The notes under the pieces: model-generated
Told to the model about the DNA's origin: nothing
What the model saw: only the letters and a program-made list of their open reading frames with translations
Database searches by the model: none
NCBI RefSeq assembly: GCF_011759375.1
Contig: NZ_JAARML010000002.1
Location: 558,001-622,000 of the forward strand
DNA: 64,000 nt
Source: Paraflavitalea devenefica
Lineage (GTDB): Bacteria > Bacteroidota > Bacteroidia > Chitinophagales > Chitinophagaceae
Direction of reading: 5' to 3'
Program-made: the position numbers and the translations under genes
Part shown: positions 16,927 to 26,015 of the stretch, one piece after another
Layout of the letters: each line of letters opens with the position of its first letter
Numbering within the stretch: position 1 is the first letter of the stretch

Positions 16927-18342
16927 ATGAAAAAAATAGCTATTCAGACGAACTGTAAAAAGATGCTGGCCGATGTATTTACCCCGGTGGGTATTTACCT
17001 GCGGGTACGGGACCGCTTCCGGGATACGGTATTGCTGGAAAGTACCGACCACCATGCAGCAGAGAACAGTTACTCCTTTATTTGTATCAATGCCATTGCG
17101 GGTATGGAGATCACTTCCACCCGGAGCATTGAATTCAAATGGCCGGGAGAAGCGCCTGAAAAGATCGCTGTCAAGGATGTGCAGGAAGTGCCGCAACTGC
17201 TCTGGGATTTTATGCAGCGTTTCGAGGTAAGCGGTAATGGCTCCAAAGAAAGCCGCTTTGCACAGGGCCTGTATGGCTATACTACTTTTGATGCGGTGCA
17301 GTTCTTCGATACGATACAGTTGAAGTCGGGCAGCACAACGCCGGAGATACCCCTGATGCGTTACCGGCTGTACCAATATGTCATAGCGATCAATCATTAT
17401 AAAGACGAACTGTTCATTTGTGAGAATGTGATCCGCGGACTGGAAAGTGACCTATCGGTCGTAGAGTCGCTGATCCGCAGCAGGGATGTACCGGTATATC
17501 CTTTCAAAGCGCAGGGTGAGGAAGTATCGAATATGACCGATGCCGCTTACCGCGAGATGGTGAGCAAAGGTATCCAGAGCTGTTTCCGCGGCGATGTATT
17601 CCAGATCGTATTGAGCCGCCGCTTCCAGCAATCCTTCCGCGGTGATGAATTCAATGTATACCGCGCACTCCGCAGCATCAACCCCTCTCCTTATTTATTC
17701 TTTTTTGATTACGGCGATTATAAACTGATGGGCTCTTCCCCCGAATCACAGATACTGATCCAACAGGGAAAAGCTGTGGTGCATCCTATTGCCGGCACTT
17801 TTAAACGTACCGGCGATGATGAAACCGATAAGCAGGAAGCCGCCCGCCTGCTGAAGGATGCCAAGGAAAATGCCGAGCATGTGATGCTGGTAGACCTGGC
17901 CCGCAATGACCTGAGCCGGGTATGTGATGAAGTGGATGTAGCGCATTACCGCCAGGTACAGTATTACAGTCATGTGATCCACCTGGTAAGTGAGGTGACC
18001 GGCAAGGTACGGCCTGACAGCAATCCTTTTGAGCTGATGGCCAAAACATTCCCCGCCGGTACGCTGAGCGGCGCGCCCAAGTTCAGGGCCATGGAACTGA
18101 TTGACGGGTATGAGCCTACCACCCGCAGTTATTATGGCGGCGCTATTGGCTTTATGGGATTTGACGGCAGTTGTGTACATGCTATTATGATCCGTACTTT
18201 CCTGAGTAAGCAGAATACGTTGTATTACCAGGCCGGGGCCGGTGTGGTAGCCGCCAGCAACCCGGAAAGCGAATTGCAGGAAGTGAATAATAAGTTAGGC
18301 GCTTTGAAGAAGGCGATTGTTTTTGCAGAAGAAATTTCTTAA
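16927..18342 (+). CDS. trpE: Anthranilate synthase component I
   Basis: Large subunit (471 residues) that makes anthranilate from chorismate using ammonia delivered by TrpG. The C-terminal chorismate-binding domain is complete: DVFQIVLSRRFQQ near 210, LMGSSPESQILI near 265, HPIAGTFKRTGDDETD near 285, VDLARNDLSRVC near 325, FPAGTLSGAPKFRAMELI near 377 and YYGGAIGFMGFDG near 402. The N-terminal domain, which in characterised enzymes holds the feedback Trp site (LLES-type motif), shows VLLESTDHH near residue 37, so tryptophan inhibition is probable. It is the first structural gene behind the trp attenuator. The 86-base gap to trpG is filled by a repeat. Confidence 0.96.
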   Translation: MKKIAIQTNCKKMLADVFTPVGIYLRVRDRFRDTVLLESTDHHAAENSYSFICINAIAGMEITSTRSIEFKWPGEAPEKIAVKDVQEVPQLLWDFMQRFEVSGNGSKESRFAQGLYGYTTFDAVQFFDTIQLKSGSTTPEIPLMRYRLYQYVIAINHYKDELFICENVIRGLESDLSVVESLIRSRDVPVYPFKAQGEEVSNMTDAAYREMVSKGIQSCFRGDVFQIVLSRRFQQSFRGDEFNVYRALRSINPSPYLFFFDYGDYKLMGSSPESQILIQQGKAVVHPIAGTFKRTGDDETDKQEAARLLKDAKENAEHVMLVDLARNDLSRVCDEVDVAHYRQVQYYSHVIHLVSEVTGKVRPDSNPFELMAKTFPAGTLSGAPKFRAMELIDGYEPTTRSYYGGAIGFMGFDGSCVHAIMIRTFLSKQNTLYYQAGAGVVAASNPESELQEVNNKLGALKKAIVFAEEIS

Positions 18343-18345
18343 TAG

Positions 18346-18413
18346 GCTTCGAGCCGCGAGCCACGAGCTGCGAGCGTTTTGGCTCGAAGCTCGTAGCTCA
18401 AAGCTCGCAGCTA
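18346..18413. repeat. Degenerate AGCTCG-word repeat with hairpin potential
   Basis: The trpE-trpG gap consists of variants of a GAGCTGCGAGC-like word in both orientations around GTTTTG, for example GAGCTGCGAGC against GCTCGCAGCT at the far end. The transcript could fold into a long imperfect hairpin without a U-tract. It resembles other word-like intergenic repeats in this window. Confidence 0.7.
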
Positions 18414-18428
18414 ATAAAACTCATTACA

Positions 18429-19001
18429 TTGACCAGGATATTAGTTTTTGACAATTACGATTCATTCACCTACAACCTGGTGCATTTGGTAGAGAAGATA
18501 TTGCACCAGAAGGTAGAGGTATTCCGTAACGATCAGCTCCCTTTGGAAAAGGTAAAGGTGTATGATAAGATCATTTTATCACCCGGCCCCGGCATCCCGG
18601 TAGAAGCGGGTTTGTTGTTGCCACTGATCAAAGAATATGCTGCCACGAAATCGATATTGGGCGTATGCCTGGGACATCAGGCCATTGGTGAGGCCTTTGG
18701 CGGCAAACTGGTCAACCTGAGTACGGTGTACCATGGTGTGGCCACTCCCTGCCAGGTAGTGAACCCCCAGGCGCCGCTCTTTGCGGGACTGCCTGCAGAG
18801 ATAGAAGTGGGCCGTTACCATAGCTGGGTAGTGAGCGAGGAAGGGTTCCCCAAAGACCTGGAAATAACAGCGCGGGAAGCCAATAATTACATTATGGCCC
18901 TGCAGCATAAAAAATATGATGTACAGGGTGTACAGTTCCATCCCGAAAGTGTACTGACACCCATGGGCGAACAGATATTACGTAACTGGTTGAAAAACTA
19001 A
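18429..19001 (+). CDS. trpG: Anthranilate synthase component II (glutamine amidotransferase)
   Basis: Class I glutamine amidotransferase subunit of 190 residues that hydrolyses glutamine and channels ammonia to TrpE. It starts with TTG at 18429 because the family N-terminus RILVFDNYDSFTYNLVH begins there and no ATG is available before it. The oxyanion motif LSPGPGIP (about 50-57), nucleophile Cys80 in LGVCLGHQAIGEAFGG and the His-Glu dyad in VQFHPESV are all present. It lies between trpE and trpD. TrpG proteins of this type may also serve para-aminobenzoate synthase (PabA); no second amidotransferase of that kind is visible here. Confidence 0.95.
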   Translation: MTRILVFDNYDSFTYNLVHLVEKILHQKVEVFRNDQLPLEKVKVYDKIILSPGPGIPVEAGLLLPLIKEYAATKSILGVCLGHQAIGEAFGGKLVNLSTVYHGVATPCQVVNPQAPLFAGLPAEIEVGRYHSWVVSEEGFPKDLEITAREANNYIMALQHKKYDVQGVQFHPESVLTPMGEQILRNWLKN

Positions 19002-19014
19002 TGGACAAATAATT

Positions 19015-20007
19015 ATGAAAAAGATACTTCAGCTATTATTTGAACATAAGACACTGAGCAGGGCTGCTGCCAAAGAAGTGCTGGTGAATATCGGCAAGGG
19101 TATTTATAACGAACATGAGGTTACCTCCTTTATGACCGTGTACCTGATGCGCAGTATCACCATTGAAGAGTTACAGGGCTTCCGCGATGCCTTGCTGGAG
19201 CTTTGTGTGCCGGTAGACCTGAACGGGCATGCCACGATTGATATTGTAGGCACCGGCGGTGATGGCAAGAATACGTTCAATATTTCCACGCTGGCCTGTT
19301 TTATTGTAGCCGGCACCGGTCAGAAGGTAGCCAAGCACGGTAATTATGGCGCTTCTTCTATCAGCGGCGCTTCGAATGTGATGGAGCAACTGGGCTATCA
19401 ATTCAAGAACGATAAAGAGCGTCTGAAGAAAGAAGTGGAAGATGCCAATATCTGTTTCCTGCATGCACCGCTGTTCCACCCTGCGTTGAAAACGGTAGGT
19501 CCCATCCGGAAGAACCTGGGTGTGCGTACTTTCTTCAATATGCTCGGCCCTATGGTGAACCCTGCATCGCCTGCCTTTCAACTGGTAGGGGTGTATAACC
19601 TGGAGATGGCCCGTATTTATAATTATTTGTTACAGCAAACAGAAAAGTCGTTCACCATTATCCACGGGCTGGATGGTTATGATGAGATATCCCTGACGAA
19701 TGATACGAAGGTGATCACGAATGAAGGGGAGCGGGTGATGACGCCGGAACAACTGGGCAAGCGCATGGTGATGCCGCAGGATATTTTTGGCGGCAATACG
19801 GTAGAAGAAGCGGCTAAGATCTTTGTGAAGATATTGGGCGGGCAAGGTAGCTGGTCGCAGAATGCGGTGGTATTGGCCAATGCAGCTATGGCCTTACATT
19901 GCACCGGCCAATATAAGAAATACGATGATGCTTATGCCGCTGCTGTGGAAAGCCTGGAAAGCGGGAAGGCGCAGCAGGCGTTGGAAAAATTGGTAGCGCT
20001 GCAGTAA
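19015..20007 (+). CDS. trpD: Anthranilate phosphoribosyltransferase
   Basis: Transfers the phosphoribosyl group of PRPP to anthranilate (330 residues). The glycosyltransferase-III fold signatures are present: DIVGTGGDGKNTFNIST (about 79-95) for PRPP binding, KHGNYGASSISGASNVMEQLG (about 105-125) and the anthranilate-binding FLHAPLFHPALKTVGPIRK block (about 148-166) followed by RTFFNMLGPMVNPA. The gene starts 13 bases after trpG and is not fused to it, unlike in enterobacteria. PRPP is shared with HisG, which makes the joint his-trp cluster biochemically sensible. The gap after it carries AGGCAAC-type word repeats. Confidence 0.96.
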   Translation: MKKILQLLFEHKTLSRAAAKEVLVNIGKGIYNEHEVTSFMTVYLMRSITIEELQGFRDALLELCVPVDLNGHATIDIVGTGGDGKNTFNISTLACFIVAGTGQKVAKHGNYGASSISGASNVMEQLGYQFKNDKERLKKEVEDANICFLHAPLFHPALKTVGPIRKNLGVRTFFNMLGPMVNPASPAFQLVGVYNLEMARIYNYLLQQTEKSFTIIHGLDGYDEISLTNDTKVITNEGERVMTPEQLGKRMVMPQDIFGGNTVEEAAKIFVKILGGQGSWSQNAVVLANAAMALHCTGQYKKYDDAYAAAVESLESGKAQQALEKLVALQ

Positions 20008-20050
20008 AGGCAACGAGGCAACAAGGCATTGAGGCAACGAGGAAGAGCGA
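20008..20050. repeat. GGCAACRAGGC word repeat, trpD-trpC gap
   Basis: Imperfect direct copies of AGGCAACGAGGCAACAAGGC fill the gap. A second run of the same word lies after trpF (21560-21595) and a short one at about 58668-58680. These words occur only between genes. Confidence 0.6.
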
Positions 20051-20078
20051 AAAGTAACAATTCATAATATAAGGGTAC

Positions 20079-20858
20079 ATGAACATACTGGACAAGATCA
20101 TAGCGCATAAGAAGATAGAAGTGGCAGAGCGTAAAGCGGCGACAAGCATTGCTGACCTGGAAAAAAGCCCTGCTTTCTCCCGCCCTGTGTTGTCACTGAA
20201 GCAGTTTTTGCTGGATGATAGTAAAACAGGTATTATTGCCGAGTTTAAAAGGAAATCACCCTCCAAAGGAATTATTAATGGTGATGCGGATGTAGTGGCG
20301 GTAACAACCGCCTATGCACAACATGGCGCCTCCGGCTTGTCGGTATTGACCGATACCACTTTTTTTGGCGGCAGCACAGAAGACCTTGTAAAAGCAAGGG
20401 TCAATAATATACCTATCCTGCGTAAAGAATTTATCATTGATGAATACCAGCTTGTAGAAGCCAAAGCAATGGGGGCCGATGTGATATTGCTGATAGCAGC
20501 CTGCCTGACACCGGCTGATGTACAGCGTCTGGCCCGTTTTGCCCAAAGCCTGCAACTGGAAGTATTGCTGGAATTGCATGATGAAGAAGAGTTAGCGCAT
20601 ATTTGTGAAGAGACCGTGTTGGTAGGGATCAATAACCGCAACCTGAAGACTTTTGTGGTGGATATTGAGCGCAGCCTGGCCATGGCGCAGCGTATCCCGG
20701 CCAATAAGGTGAAGATCGCTGAGAGCGGCATCTCTTCTGCGGAGAATATCCGCCTGTTCCGTGACCATGGATTCAGGGGTTTCCTCATCGGAGAGAATTT
20801 TATGAAGGAACCTAACCCCGGTGCTGCCTTTGAACAGTTCGTTAAAGCACTCCACTGA
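20079..20858 (+). CDS. trpC: Indole-3-glycerol-phosphate synthase
   Basis: TIM-barrel enzyme of 259 residues that closes and decarboxylates CdRP to indole-3-glycerol phosphate. The catalytic Lys is in IAEFKRKSPSKG (about residues 51-62), with further family landmarks LSVLTDTTFFGGS (near 88), LRKEFIIDEYQL (near 110), VLLELHDEEEL (near 165), VGINNRNLKTF (near 182) and AESGISS (near 213), followed by the phosphate-binding GFLIGENFMK. It is separate from trpF rather than fused, as is usual outside gamma-proteobacteria. It lies 71 bases after trpD across the GGCAAC repeat. Confidence 0.96.
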   Translation: MNILDKIIAHKKIEVAERKAATSIADLEKSPAFSRPVLSLKQFLLDDSKTGIIAEFKRKSPSKGIINGDADVVAVTTAYAQHGASGLSVLTDTTFFGGSTEDLVKARVNNIPILRKEFIIDEYQLVEAKAMGADVILLIAACLTPADVQRLARFAQSLQLEVLLELHDEEELAHICEETVLVGINNRNLKTFVVDIERSLAMAQRIPANKVKIAESGISSAENIRLFRDHGFRGFLIGENFMKEPNPGAAFEQFVKALH

Positions 20859-20927
20859 TGTTTACTCCATCAATGGATAAGCGGTTGACTTGCCAGATCA
20901 CAACTAACACTTAAAATCTGACAGCAC

Positions 20928-21560
20928 ATGAGAGTAAAAGTATGCGGCATGACACAATCGGACCAGGTAGAAGCGTTGGCTGGTATAGGCGCTATGTTTG
21001 CCGGCTTTATTTTTTATCCTAAAAGTCCGCGGTACGTATTCAGGCATATGACCACCACACAGATCCGCAAGGTGAATAATATTAATAAGGTGGGCGTATT
21101 TGTGAATGCCACGATTGAAGAGGTGCTGCACCTGGTAGATGAATGTCGCCTGCACATGGTACAGCTACATGGTGATGAACCACCCAAGTATTGCGAGAAG
21201 ATCGCGGATTATGTTTCTGTGGTAAAGGCATTCCGGCTCAGTGATAATGATAGTGTGGAATGGATGATAAAGCCCTATATGGATATGTGCGATATGTTTA
21301 TGTTCGATACCATGGGCGCCGGGTATGGCGGTACCGGCAAGAAGTTCGACTGGAGCGTGTTAAAGAATAATACGATCGGCAAGCCTTTTTTCCTGAGTGG
21401 CGGCATAGAGCCGGGCGATGAAGAACAGCTTATGGCCTTTTCACAGGACCCGGTAGCGAAAGCGCTGTTTGCCATTGATATCAACAGCAAGTTTGAAGTG
21501 AGCCCCGGTGTAAAGGATATGGAGAAGGTGAAAGGGTTTATTGGGAAGTTGAATGTATAA
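20928..21560 (+). CDS. trpF: Phosphoribosylanthranilate isomerase
   Basis: TIM-barrel isomerase of 210 residues catalysing the Amadori rearrangement of PRA to CdRP. It begins MRVKVCGMTQSDQ, where Cys6 is the general base of the family, and has FYPKSPRYVF near 32, VQLHGDEPP near 80, the catalytic Asp in FDTMGAGYGGTGKKFDW near 128, and the phosphate site FFLSGGIEPGD near 153. Because a dedicated HisA lies in the same cluster, the bifunctional PriA arrangement does not apply here. Codon use and direction match the neighbours. Confidence 0.95.
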   Translation: MRVKVCGMTQSDQVEALAGIGAMFAGFIFYPKSPRYVFRHMTTTQIRKVNNINKVGVFVNATIEEVLHLVDECRLHMVQLHGDEPPKYCEKIADYVSVVKAFRLSDNDSVEWMIKPYMDMCDMFMFDTMGAGYGGTGKKFDWSVLKNNTIGKPFFLSGGIEPGDEEQLMAFSQDPVAKALFAIDINSKFEVSPGVKDMEKVKGFIGKLNV

Positions 21561-21609
21561 AGGCAACAAGGCATCAAGGCAACGAGAGGCAAAGTCCTTT
21601 TAGAATTCC

Positions 21610-21639
21610 CCGCAGTGTCTCCTGTAAGGGACGCTGCGG
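21610..21639. repeat. 30-bp palindromic REP-like element, copy 1
   Basis: Arms CCGCAGTGTCTC and GGGACGCTGCGG pair around a short loop, with two U-G pairs in RNA. The element separates trpF from the GNAT gene. Seven further full copies occur in the window. Confidence 0.8.
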
Positions 21640-21657
21640 CATAAGAAAGTAAATAGT

Positions 21658-22176
21658 ATGGTAACTGTTCGTGTTGCGGAAGAAAGAGATCTTCCTGAAA
21701 TATTGACGATCTACAATGATATCATTGTACATACTACGGCGGTATATGATTATCAGCCGCACACGGCTGCCATGCGGAAACAGTGGTGGGATACAAAACA
21801 GCAGCAGGGATTCCCGGTGTTTGTAGCAGAAGAAAACAGCAGGATTGTGGGATTCAGCTCTATTGGTCCCTTCCGGGCCTGGGCAGCCTACAAGTATTCG
21901 GTAGAGAATTCAGTATATGTGGCAGCAGATGTACGGGGTAAGGGCATTGGCAAGTTGTTGATACCACCACTGATTGACGCGGCCACCAGGCTGGAGATGC
22001 ATACGATCCTGGCCGGTATTGACGCCAGCAATGAAGCCAGTATCAAACTGCATGCAGGATTTGGATTTGAAGAAGTGGCGCATTTCAAAGAGGTGGGTTA
22101 TAAGTTTGGCCGCTGGCTTGATCTGAAGTTCTTGCAGTTGATATTGAAGACGCCGGTAAAGCCGGTAGAGATATAA
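21658..22176 (+). CDS. GNAT acetyltransferase, phosphinothricin-acetyltransferase-like
   Basis: A 172-residue GCN5-related acetyltransferase. The order of motifs matches the Pat/YncA group: N-terminal VRVAEERDLPEILTIYND, then ENSVYVAADVRGKGIGKLL (about 83-101) with the acetyl-CoA pyrophosphate loop RGKGIG, then LAGIDASNEASIKLHAGFGFEEVAHFKEVGYKFGRW. Characterised relatives acetylate phosphinothricin, methionine sulfone or similar amino-acid analogues; the true substrate here is unknown. It sits between trpF and trpB in the same direction and is probably co-transcribed with them, 33 bases ahead of trpB. Whether it has a role in tryptophan metabolism cannot be told from sequence. Confidence 0.9.
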   Translation: MVTVRVAEERDLPEILTIYNDIIVHTTAVYDYQPHTAAMRKQWWDTKQQQGFPVFVAEENSRIVGFSSIGPFRAWAAYKYSVENSVYVAADVRGKGIGKLLIPPLIDAATRLEMHTILAGIDASNEASIKLHAGFGFEEVAHFKEVGYKFGRWLDLKFLQLILKTPVKPVEI

Positions 22177-22208
22177 GAATAGAAAGAGAATACATAAATT
22201 TTTGACCA

Positions 22209-23435
22209 ATGATCAATCAAACAGTTCCATTGGGACAGTACAAGGGAACTTATCAGCAACCGAATATTTTCGGGTATTACGGAAATTTCGGTGGCGCCTA
22301 TATTCCTGAAATGCTGCACCGTAATGTGGAGGAGTTAAAATCGAAGTACCTGCAGATCATGTATGAGGCTTCGTTTCAGCAGGAGTTCAATGCATTGCTT
22401 GCCGATTATGTAGGACGGCCAACGCCGCTGTACCTGGCCGAGCGGTTGAGTAAACAATACAATACCAGCATTTATTTAAAGCGGGAAGACCTTAACCATA
22501 CCGGTGCGCATAAGATCAATAATACGATCGGGCAGATATTGCTGGCGCAGCGGCTGGGCAAGAAAAGGATCATTGCGGAGACCGGCGCCGGACAACATGG
22601 TGTGGCTACGGCTACCGTGTGTGCCCTGAAAGGCGTCGAGTGTATTGTATATATGGGGGAGAAAGATATTGAAAGGCAGGCGCCGAATGTGGCACGTATG
22701 AAAATGCTGGGCGCTACGGTGATACCGGCTACCAGCGGCAGTAAGACATTGAAGGATGCTACGAATGAAGCCATCCGCGACTGGATCAATAACCCCACCG
22801 ATACGCATTATATCATCGGCTCTGTGGTTGGCCCTCATCCTTACCCGGATATGGTGGCCCGCTTCCAGAGCGTGATCAGTGAAGAGGCGCGTAAGCAGTT
22901 GAAAGAAAAAACAGGCAAGGAACTGCCTACACATGTATTGGCCTGTGTGGGTGGCGGCAGTAATGCAGCCGGTATGTTCTATCATTTCCTCGATGAATCT
23001 TCTGTAAAGTTGGTAGCTGTAGAAGCAGCAGGACATGGTGTGCACAGCGGCCTGAGCGCCGCCACTACCCAACTGGGTAGGCCAGGGGTATTACATGGCA
23101 GCAAGAGCCTGGTGATGCAAACGGAAGATGGACAGGTAGTGGAACCGCACAGTATTTCCGCCGGACTTGATTACCCTGGCATCGGTCCCATGCATGCCCA
23201 TTTGTTTGAAACAGGCCGCGCGCAGTTTTTAAGCGCTACGGATGCAGAAGCCTTACAGGCTGCTTTCGAACTGGCTAAGCTGGAAGGCATTATTCCTGCA
23301 TTGGAATCGGCACATGCCCTGGCGGCGTTGAAGCAGCTTTCTTTTAAATCAACCGATACGGTGGTGCTTTGTTTGTCGGGCAGGGGGGATAAGGATCTGG
23401 CAACCTACATGAAAGCAATGGACGAAAAAAAGTAG
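22209..23435 (+). CDS. trpB: Tryptophan synthase beta chain
   Basis: PLP enzyme of 408 residues that condenses indole with serine. Family signatures are [17 protein letters not shown] near residue 28, [17 protein letters not shown] (about 89-105) with the Schiff-base Lys, the indole-site [13 protein letters not shown] near 117, the PLP-phosphate loop [12 protein letters not shown] (about 239-250) and LSGRGDKDL near the C-terminus. The full-length TrpB1 type with its TrpA partner encoded five bases downstream indicates a normal alpha2-beta2 complex with indole channelling. Confidence 0.97.
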   Translation: MINQTVPLGQYKGTYQQPNIFGYYGNFGGAYIPEMLHRNVEELKSKYLQIMYEASFQQEFNALLADYVGRPTPLYLAERLSKQYNTSIYLKREDLNHTGAHKINNTIGQILLAQRLGKKRIIAETGAGQHGVATATVCALKGVECIVYMGEKDIERQAPNVARMKMLGATVIPATSGSKTLKDATNEAIRDWINNPTDTHYIIGSVVGPHPYPDMVARFQSVISEEARKQLKEKTGKELPTHVLACVGGGSNAAGMFYHFLDESSVKLVAVEAAGHGVHSGLSAATTQLGRPGVLHGSKSLVMQTEDGQVVEPHSISAGLDYPGIGPMHAHLFETGRAQFLSATDAEALQAAFELAKLEGIIPALESAHALAALKQLSFKSTDTVVLCLSGRGDKDLATYMKAMDEKK

Positions 23436-23440
23436 ATTAT

Positions 23441-24256
23441 ATGAGCAGGATACAGGAGTTATTCAAACGAAAGAAAGATCATGTGCTGAATATTTATTGT
23501 ACGGCAGGTTATCCGCAGTTGGAGAGCACCCTACCCGTGATGCGGGCCTTGCAGGAGAATGGCGCCGACCTGATCGAGCTGGGTATGCCTTACAGTGATC
23601 CGCTGGCAGATGGCCCGGTTATCCAGGCGAGCAGCAGCGTGGCGCTGGCCAATGGCATGACGATCAAAAAGCTGTTTGAGCAATTGAAGGATATGCGGCA
23701 GGAAGCAGTAGTGGTTGGTGGTGAAGGCGGATCGGGTGTGCGGGGCGGCATTGTGGTGCCGGTGATCCTGATGGGGTATATGAACCCGGTATTGCAATAT
23801 GGCTTTGAAAAGTTCTGTGCCGATGCTGCCGCCGCAGGCGTGGATGGCCTTATTTTGCCTGACCTTCCCGAATATGAATTTGAAACTGAATACGGAGCTA
23901 TTATTAAAAAGTACGGACTGGATTTTATTTTCCTGGTAACACCCGAAACTTCTGAAGCGCGTATTAAAAGCCTCGATGCCTTGAGCAGCGGGTTCCTGTA
24001 TGCGGTGTCTTCTTCTTCCACTACCGGGAAAGACAAGGACATGAGTGGCGTGAGCGCTTACCTGCAGCGCTTGCAGAACATGAAGCTGCAGAACCCTGTA
24101 CTGGTGGGTTTTGGTATTAAGGACAAAGCCAGCTTTGAAGCTGCCTGCCAATATGCGGAGGGCGCTATTATTGGCACTGCCTTTATACAGGCGCTTGACA
24201 AACAGCAAGATGTGCCACAGGTGGTGAAACAATTTATGAATAAGGTTTTACAATAA
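23441..24256 (+). CDS. trpA: Tryptophan synthase alpha chain
   Basis: TIM-barrel subunit of 271 residues that cleaves indole-3-glycerol phosphate to indole and G3P. The catalytic Glu and Asp are in DLIELGMPYSDPLADGPVIQ (about 41-60). Other family segments are LMGYMNPVLQYG near 109, VDGLILPDLPEYE near 130 and SGFLYAVSSSSTTGKD near 180. A short Gly-rich insertion (VVGGEGGSGVRGG, about 88-100) is unusual for the family and lies before the beta-3 strand. The gene starts five bases after trpB and ends five bases before hisH, so it joins the trp and the late his genes in one transcript. Confidence 0.96.
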   Translation: MSRIQELFKRKKDHVLNIYCTAGYPQLESTLPVMRALQENGADLIELGMPYSDPLADGPVIQASSSVALANGMTIKKLFEQLKDMRQEAVVVGGEGGSGVRGGIVVPVILMGYMNPVLQYGFEKFCADAAAAGVDGLILPDLPEYEFETEYGAIIKKYGLDFIFLVTPETSEARIKSLDALSSGFLYAVSSSSTTGKDKDMSGVSAYLQRLQNMKLQNPVLVGFGIKDKASFEAACQYAEGAIIGTAFIQALDKQQDVPQVVKQFMNKVLQ

Positions 24257-24261
24257 TCATT

Positions 24262-24855
24262 ATGAGTTTAGTGATCGTTAAGTACAATGCGGGTAATATA
24301 CAGTCTGTGTTGTATGCATTGGAAAGGATTGGAGAAACTGCCGTGGTGACGGATGATCATGAGCAGATCAGGAAGGCCAATAAGGTGATCTTTCCGGGCG
24401 TGGGAGAGGCCAGCAGCGCTATGCGTTACCTGAAAGAAAGAGGACTGGATGAAGTACTGAAAAGTCTGCAGCAACCGGTATTAGGTATTTGTTTGGGTAT
24501 GCAACTGATGTGTGCCTACAGCGAAGAGAATGATACACCCTGCCTGGGTATTTTCCCGGAGCCCGTGAAGCAATTTAAACCGCCTGCCGGCAGCACCCTG
24601 AAGGTGCCCCAGATCGGCTGGAATGCTATTTATAACCTGAAGACCAACCTGTTTAAAGGAACCCCGGAAAACAGCTACTGCTATTTTGTACATGGCTATT
24701 ATGCAGCGCTGGGCGATCATACGATTGCTACCGCTGATTATGTACAACCCTATAGCGCTGGCCTGCACCGTGATAATTTTTATGGCCTGCAGTTCCACCC
24801 CGAAAAGAGCGCCCAGGTGGGCGAACAATTATTAAAGAATTTTTTGAGCTTATAA
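24262..24855 (+). CDS. hisH: Imidazole glycerol phosphate synthase, glutaminase subunit
   Basis: Class I amidotransferase (197 residues) that supplies ammonia to HisF. It begins VIVKYNAGNIQSV as usual, has the nucleophile Cys77 in VLGICLGMQLM, the family-specific VPQIGWNAIY near 111, CYFVHGYYA near 135, and the catalytic His-Glu in LQFHPEKSAQVG near 176. It directly follows trpA with a five-base gap and ends one base before the next ATG (TAATATG), so translation of hisH and of the GNAT-HisA gene is likely coupled. Its partner hisF lies one gene downstream. Confidence 0.96.
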   Translation: MSLVIVKYNAGNIQSVLYALERIGETAVVTDDHEQIRKANKVIFPGVGEASSAMRYLKERGLDEVLKSLQQPVLGICLGMQLMCAYSEENDTPCLGIFPEPVKQFKPPAGSTLKVPQIGWNAIYNLKTNLFKGTPENSYCYFVHGYYAALGDHTIATADYVQPYSAGLHRDNFYGLQFHPEKSAQVGEQLLKNFLSL

Positions 24856-24856
24856 T

Positions 24857-25990
24857 ATGGAGATCAAAGCGGTACCATTAGCAGATGTATGGAGGATGCG
24901 CCAAGCGGTGATGTATCCTGCCGAAAGTCTTGATTTTGTGAAGCTGGAAGAAGATGAGGCAGGCTTGCATTTGGGCGTATATATAAACGGAGAGGTGGTA
25001 TCTGTCATCTCTGTATTTGAAGACCGGGGACGTGTACAGTTCAGGAAGTTTGCTACCAAAACCGATCAGCAGGGAAAAGGATATGGCACCGCTTTGCTGC
25101 AATATGTGATGGATTGGGCCAAGCACCACAATAAGCAATCCATTTGGTGCAATGCCCGGTTAACGGCTACGGCTATTTATAAGAAGTTTGGCATGCAGGC
25201 CACCGGCGATGCCTGGCAGAAGTACGGACTTGATTTTATTAAGATGGAAAAACAGTTACAAAGCAAAAGAACGATGCAGATCATTCCTGCTATTGATATT
25301 ATTGATGGAAAGTGCGTGCGGCTTACACAGGGCGATTACCAGCAGAAGAAAGTGTACAACGAAAACCCTTTGGAGGTAGCGCTTGAATTTGAAGCCGCCG
25401 GATTGCAACGCCTGCACCTGGTAGACCTGGATGGCGCCAAGGCCGGCGCTGTGAAGAACTGGAAGGTGCTGGAAACGATCGCCGGCAAAACAAAACTGGT
25501 GATTGATTTCGGCGGTGGGATTAAGACGGATAAGGATGTAGACATTGTGTTTAATTCCGGCGCGGCGCTGGCCACGGTGGGCAGCATCGCCGTGAAGAAT
25601 GAGCAGGAATTTGTAAAATGGTTACTTACGTATGGCGCTGATAAGTTCCTGCTGGGCGCTGATGTAAAGGATGAGAAGATAGCGGTAGGCGGCTGGCTGG
25701 AAACCACCGATATATGGATCTATGATTTTATTGCTAAATACATAGCGCATGGTGTGCAGCAAATATTCTGTACCGATGTGAGCAAGGATGGTTTGCTGCA
25801 AGGCCCCGCTGTTGAGCTCTATCAAAATATTATTAAACAATTCCCTCAATTACATTTCATTGCCAGTGGCGGTGTGAGCAATATGGAGGATGTGCGGCAG
25901 TTGCAGGAGATCGGTTGCAGTGGTGTGATCATTGGTAAAGCTATTTATGAGGGCCGTATCACTGTTGAAGAGCTGGTAAAATTAAAGTAG
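24857..25990 (+). CDS. hisA: GNAT domain fused to HisA (ProFAR isomerase)
   Basis: One uninterrupted frame of 377 codons encodes two proteins' worth of sequence. Residues 1-134 are a GNAT acetyltransferase with the acetyl-CoA loop TDQQGKGYGTALLQYVMDWA (about 75-94) and the usual ending FGMQATGDAWQKYGLDFIKM. After a linker of about five residues (QSKRT) comes a complete HisA from Met140 (ATG at 25274): IIPAIDIIDGKCVRLTQGD with the catalytic Asp, DFGGGIKTD near 220, and the second Asp in FCTDVSKDGLLQGP near 306, ending SGVIIGKAIYEG. HisA isomerises ProFAR to PRFAR. Either this is a true fusion or hisA is translated from the internal ATG after loss of an acetyltransferase stop codon. HisA function is certain; whether the acetyltransferase half stays attached is open. 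Confidence 0.92.
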   Translation: MEIKAVPLADVWRMRQAVMYPAESLDFVKLEEDEAGLHLGVYINGEVVSVISVFEDRGRVQFRKFATKTDQQGKGYGTALLQYVMDWAKHHNKQSIWCNARLTATAIYKKFGMQATGDAWQKYGLDFIKMEKQLQSKRTMQIIPAIDIIDGKCVRLTQGDYQQKKVYNENPLEVALEFEAAGLQRLHLVDLDGAKAGAVKNWKVLETIAGKTKLVIDFGGGIKTDKDVDIVFNSGAALATVGSIAVKNEQEFVKWLLTYGADKFLLGADVKDEKIAVGGWLETTDIWIYDFIAKYIAHGVQQIFCTDVSKDGLLQGPAVELYQNIIKQFPQLHFIASGGVSNMEDVRQLQEIGCSGVIIGKAIYEGRITVEELVKLK

Positions 25991-26015
25991 CATTAAGTTC
26001 TAAAAAATAATTACT

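Noticed and set aside
24857..25990. PriA-like bifunctional HisA/TrpF
   Set aside because: A dedicated trpF with the CGM base and the FDTMGAG acid lies in the same cluster, so HisA need not replace it.
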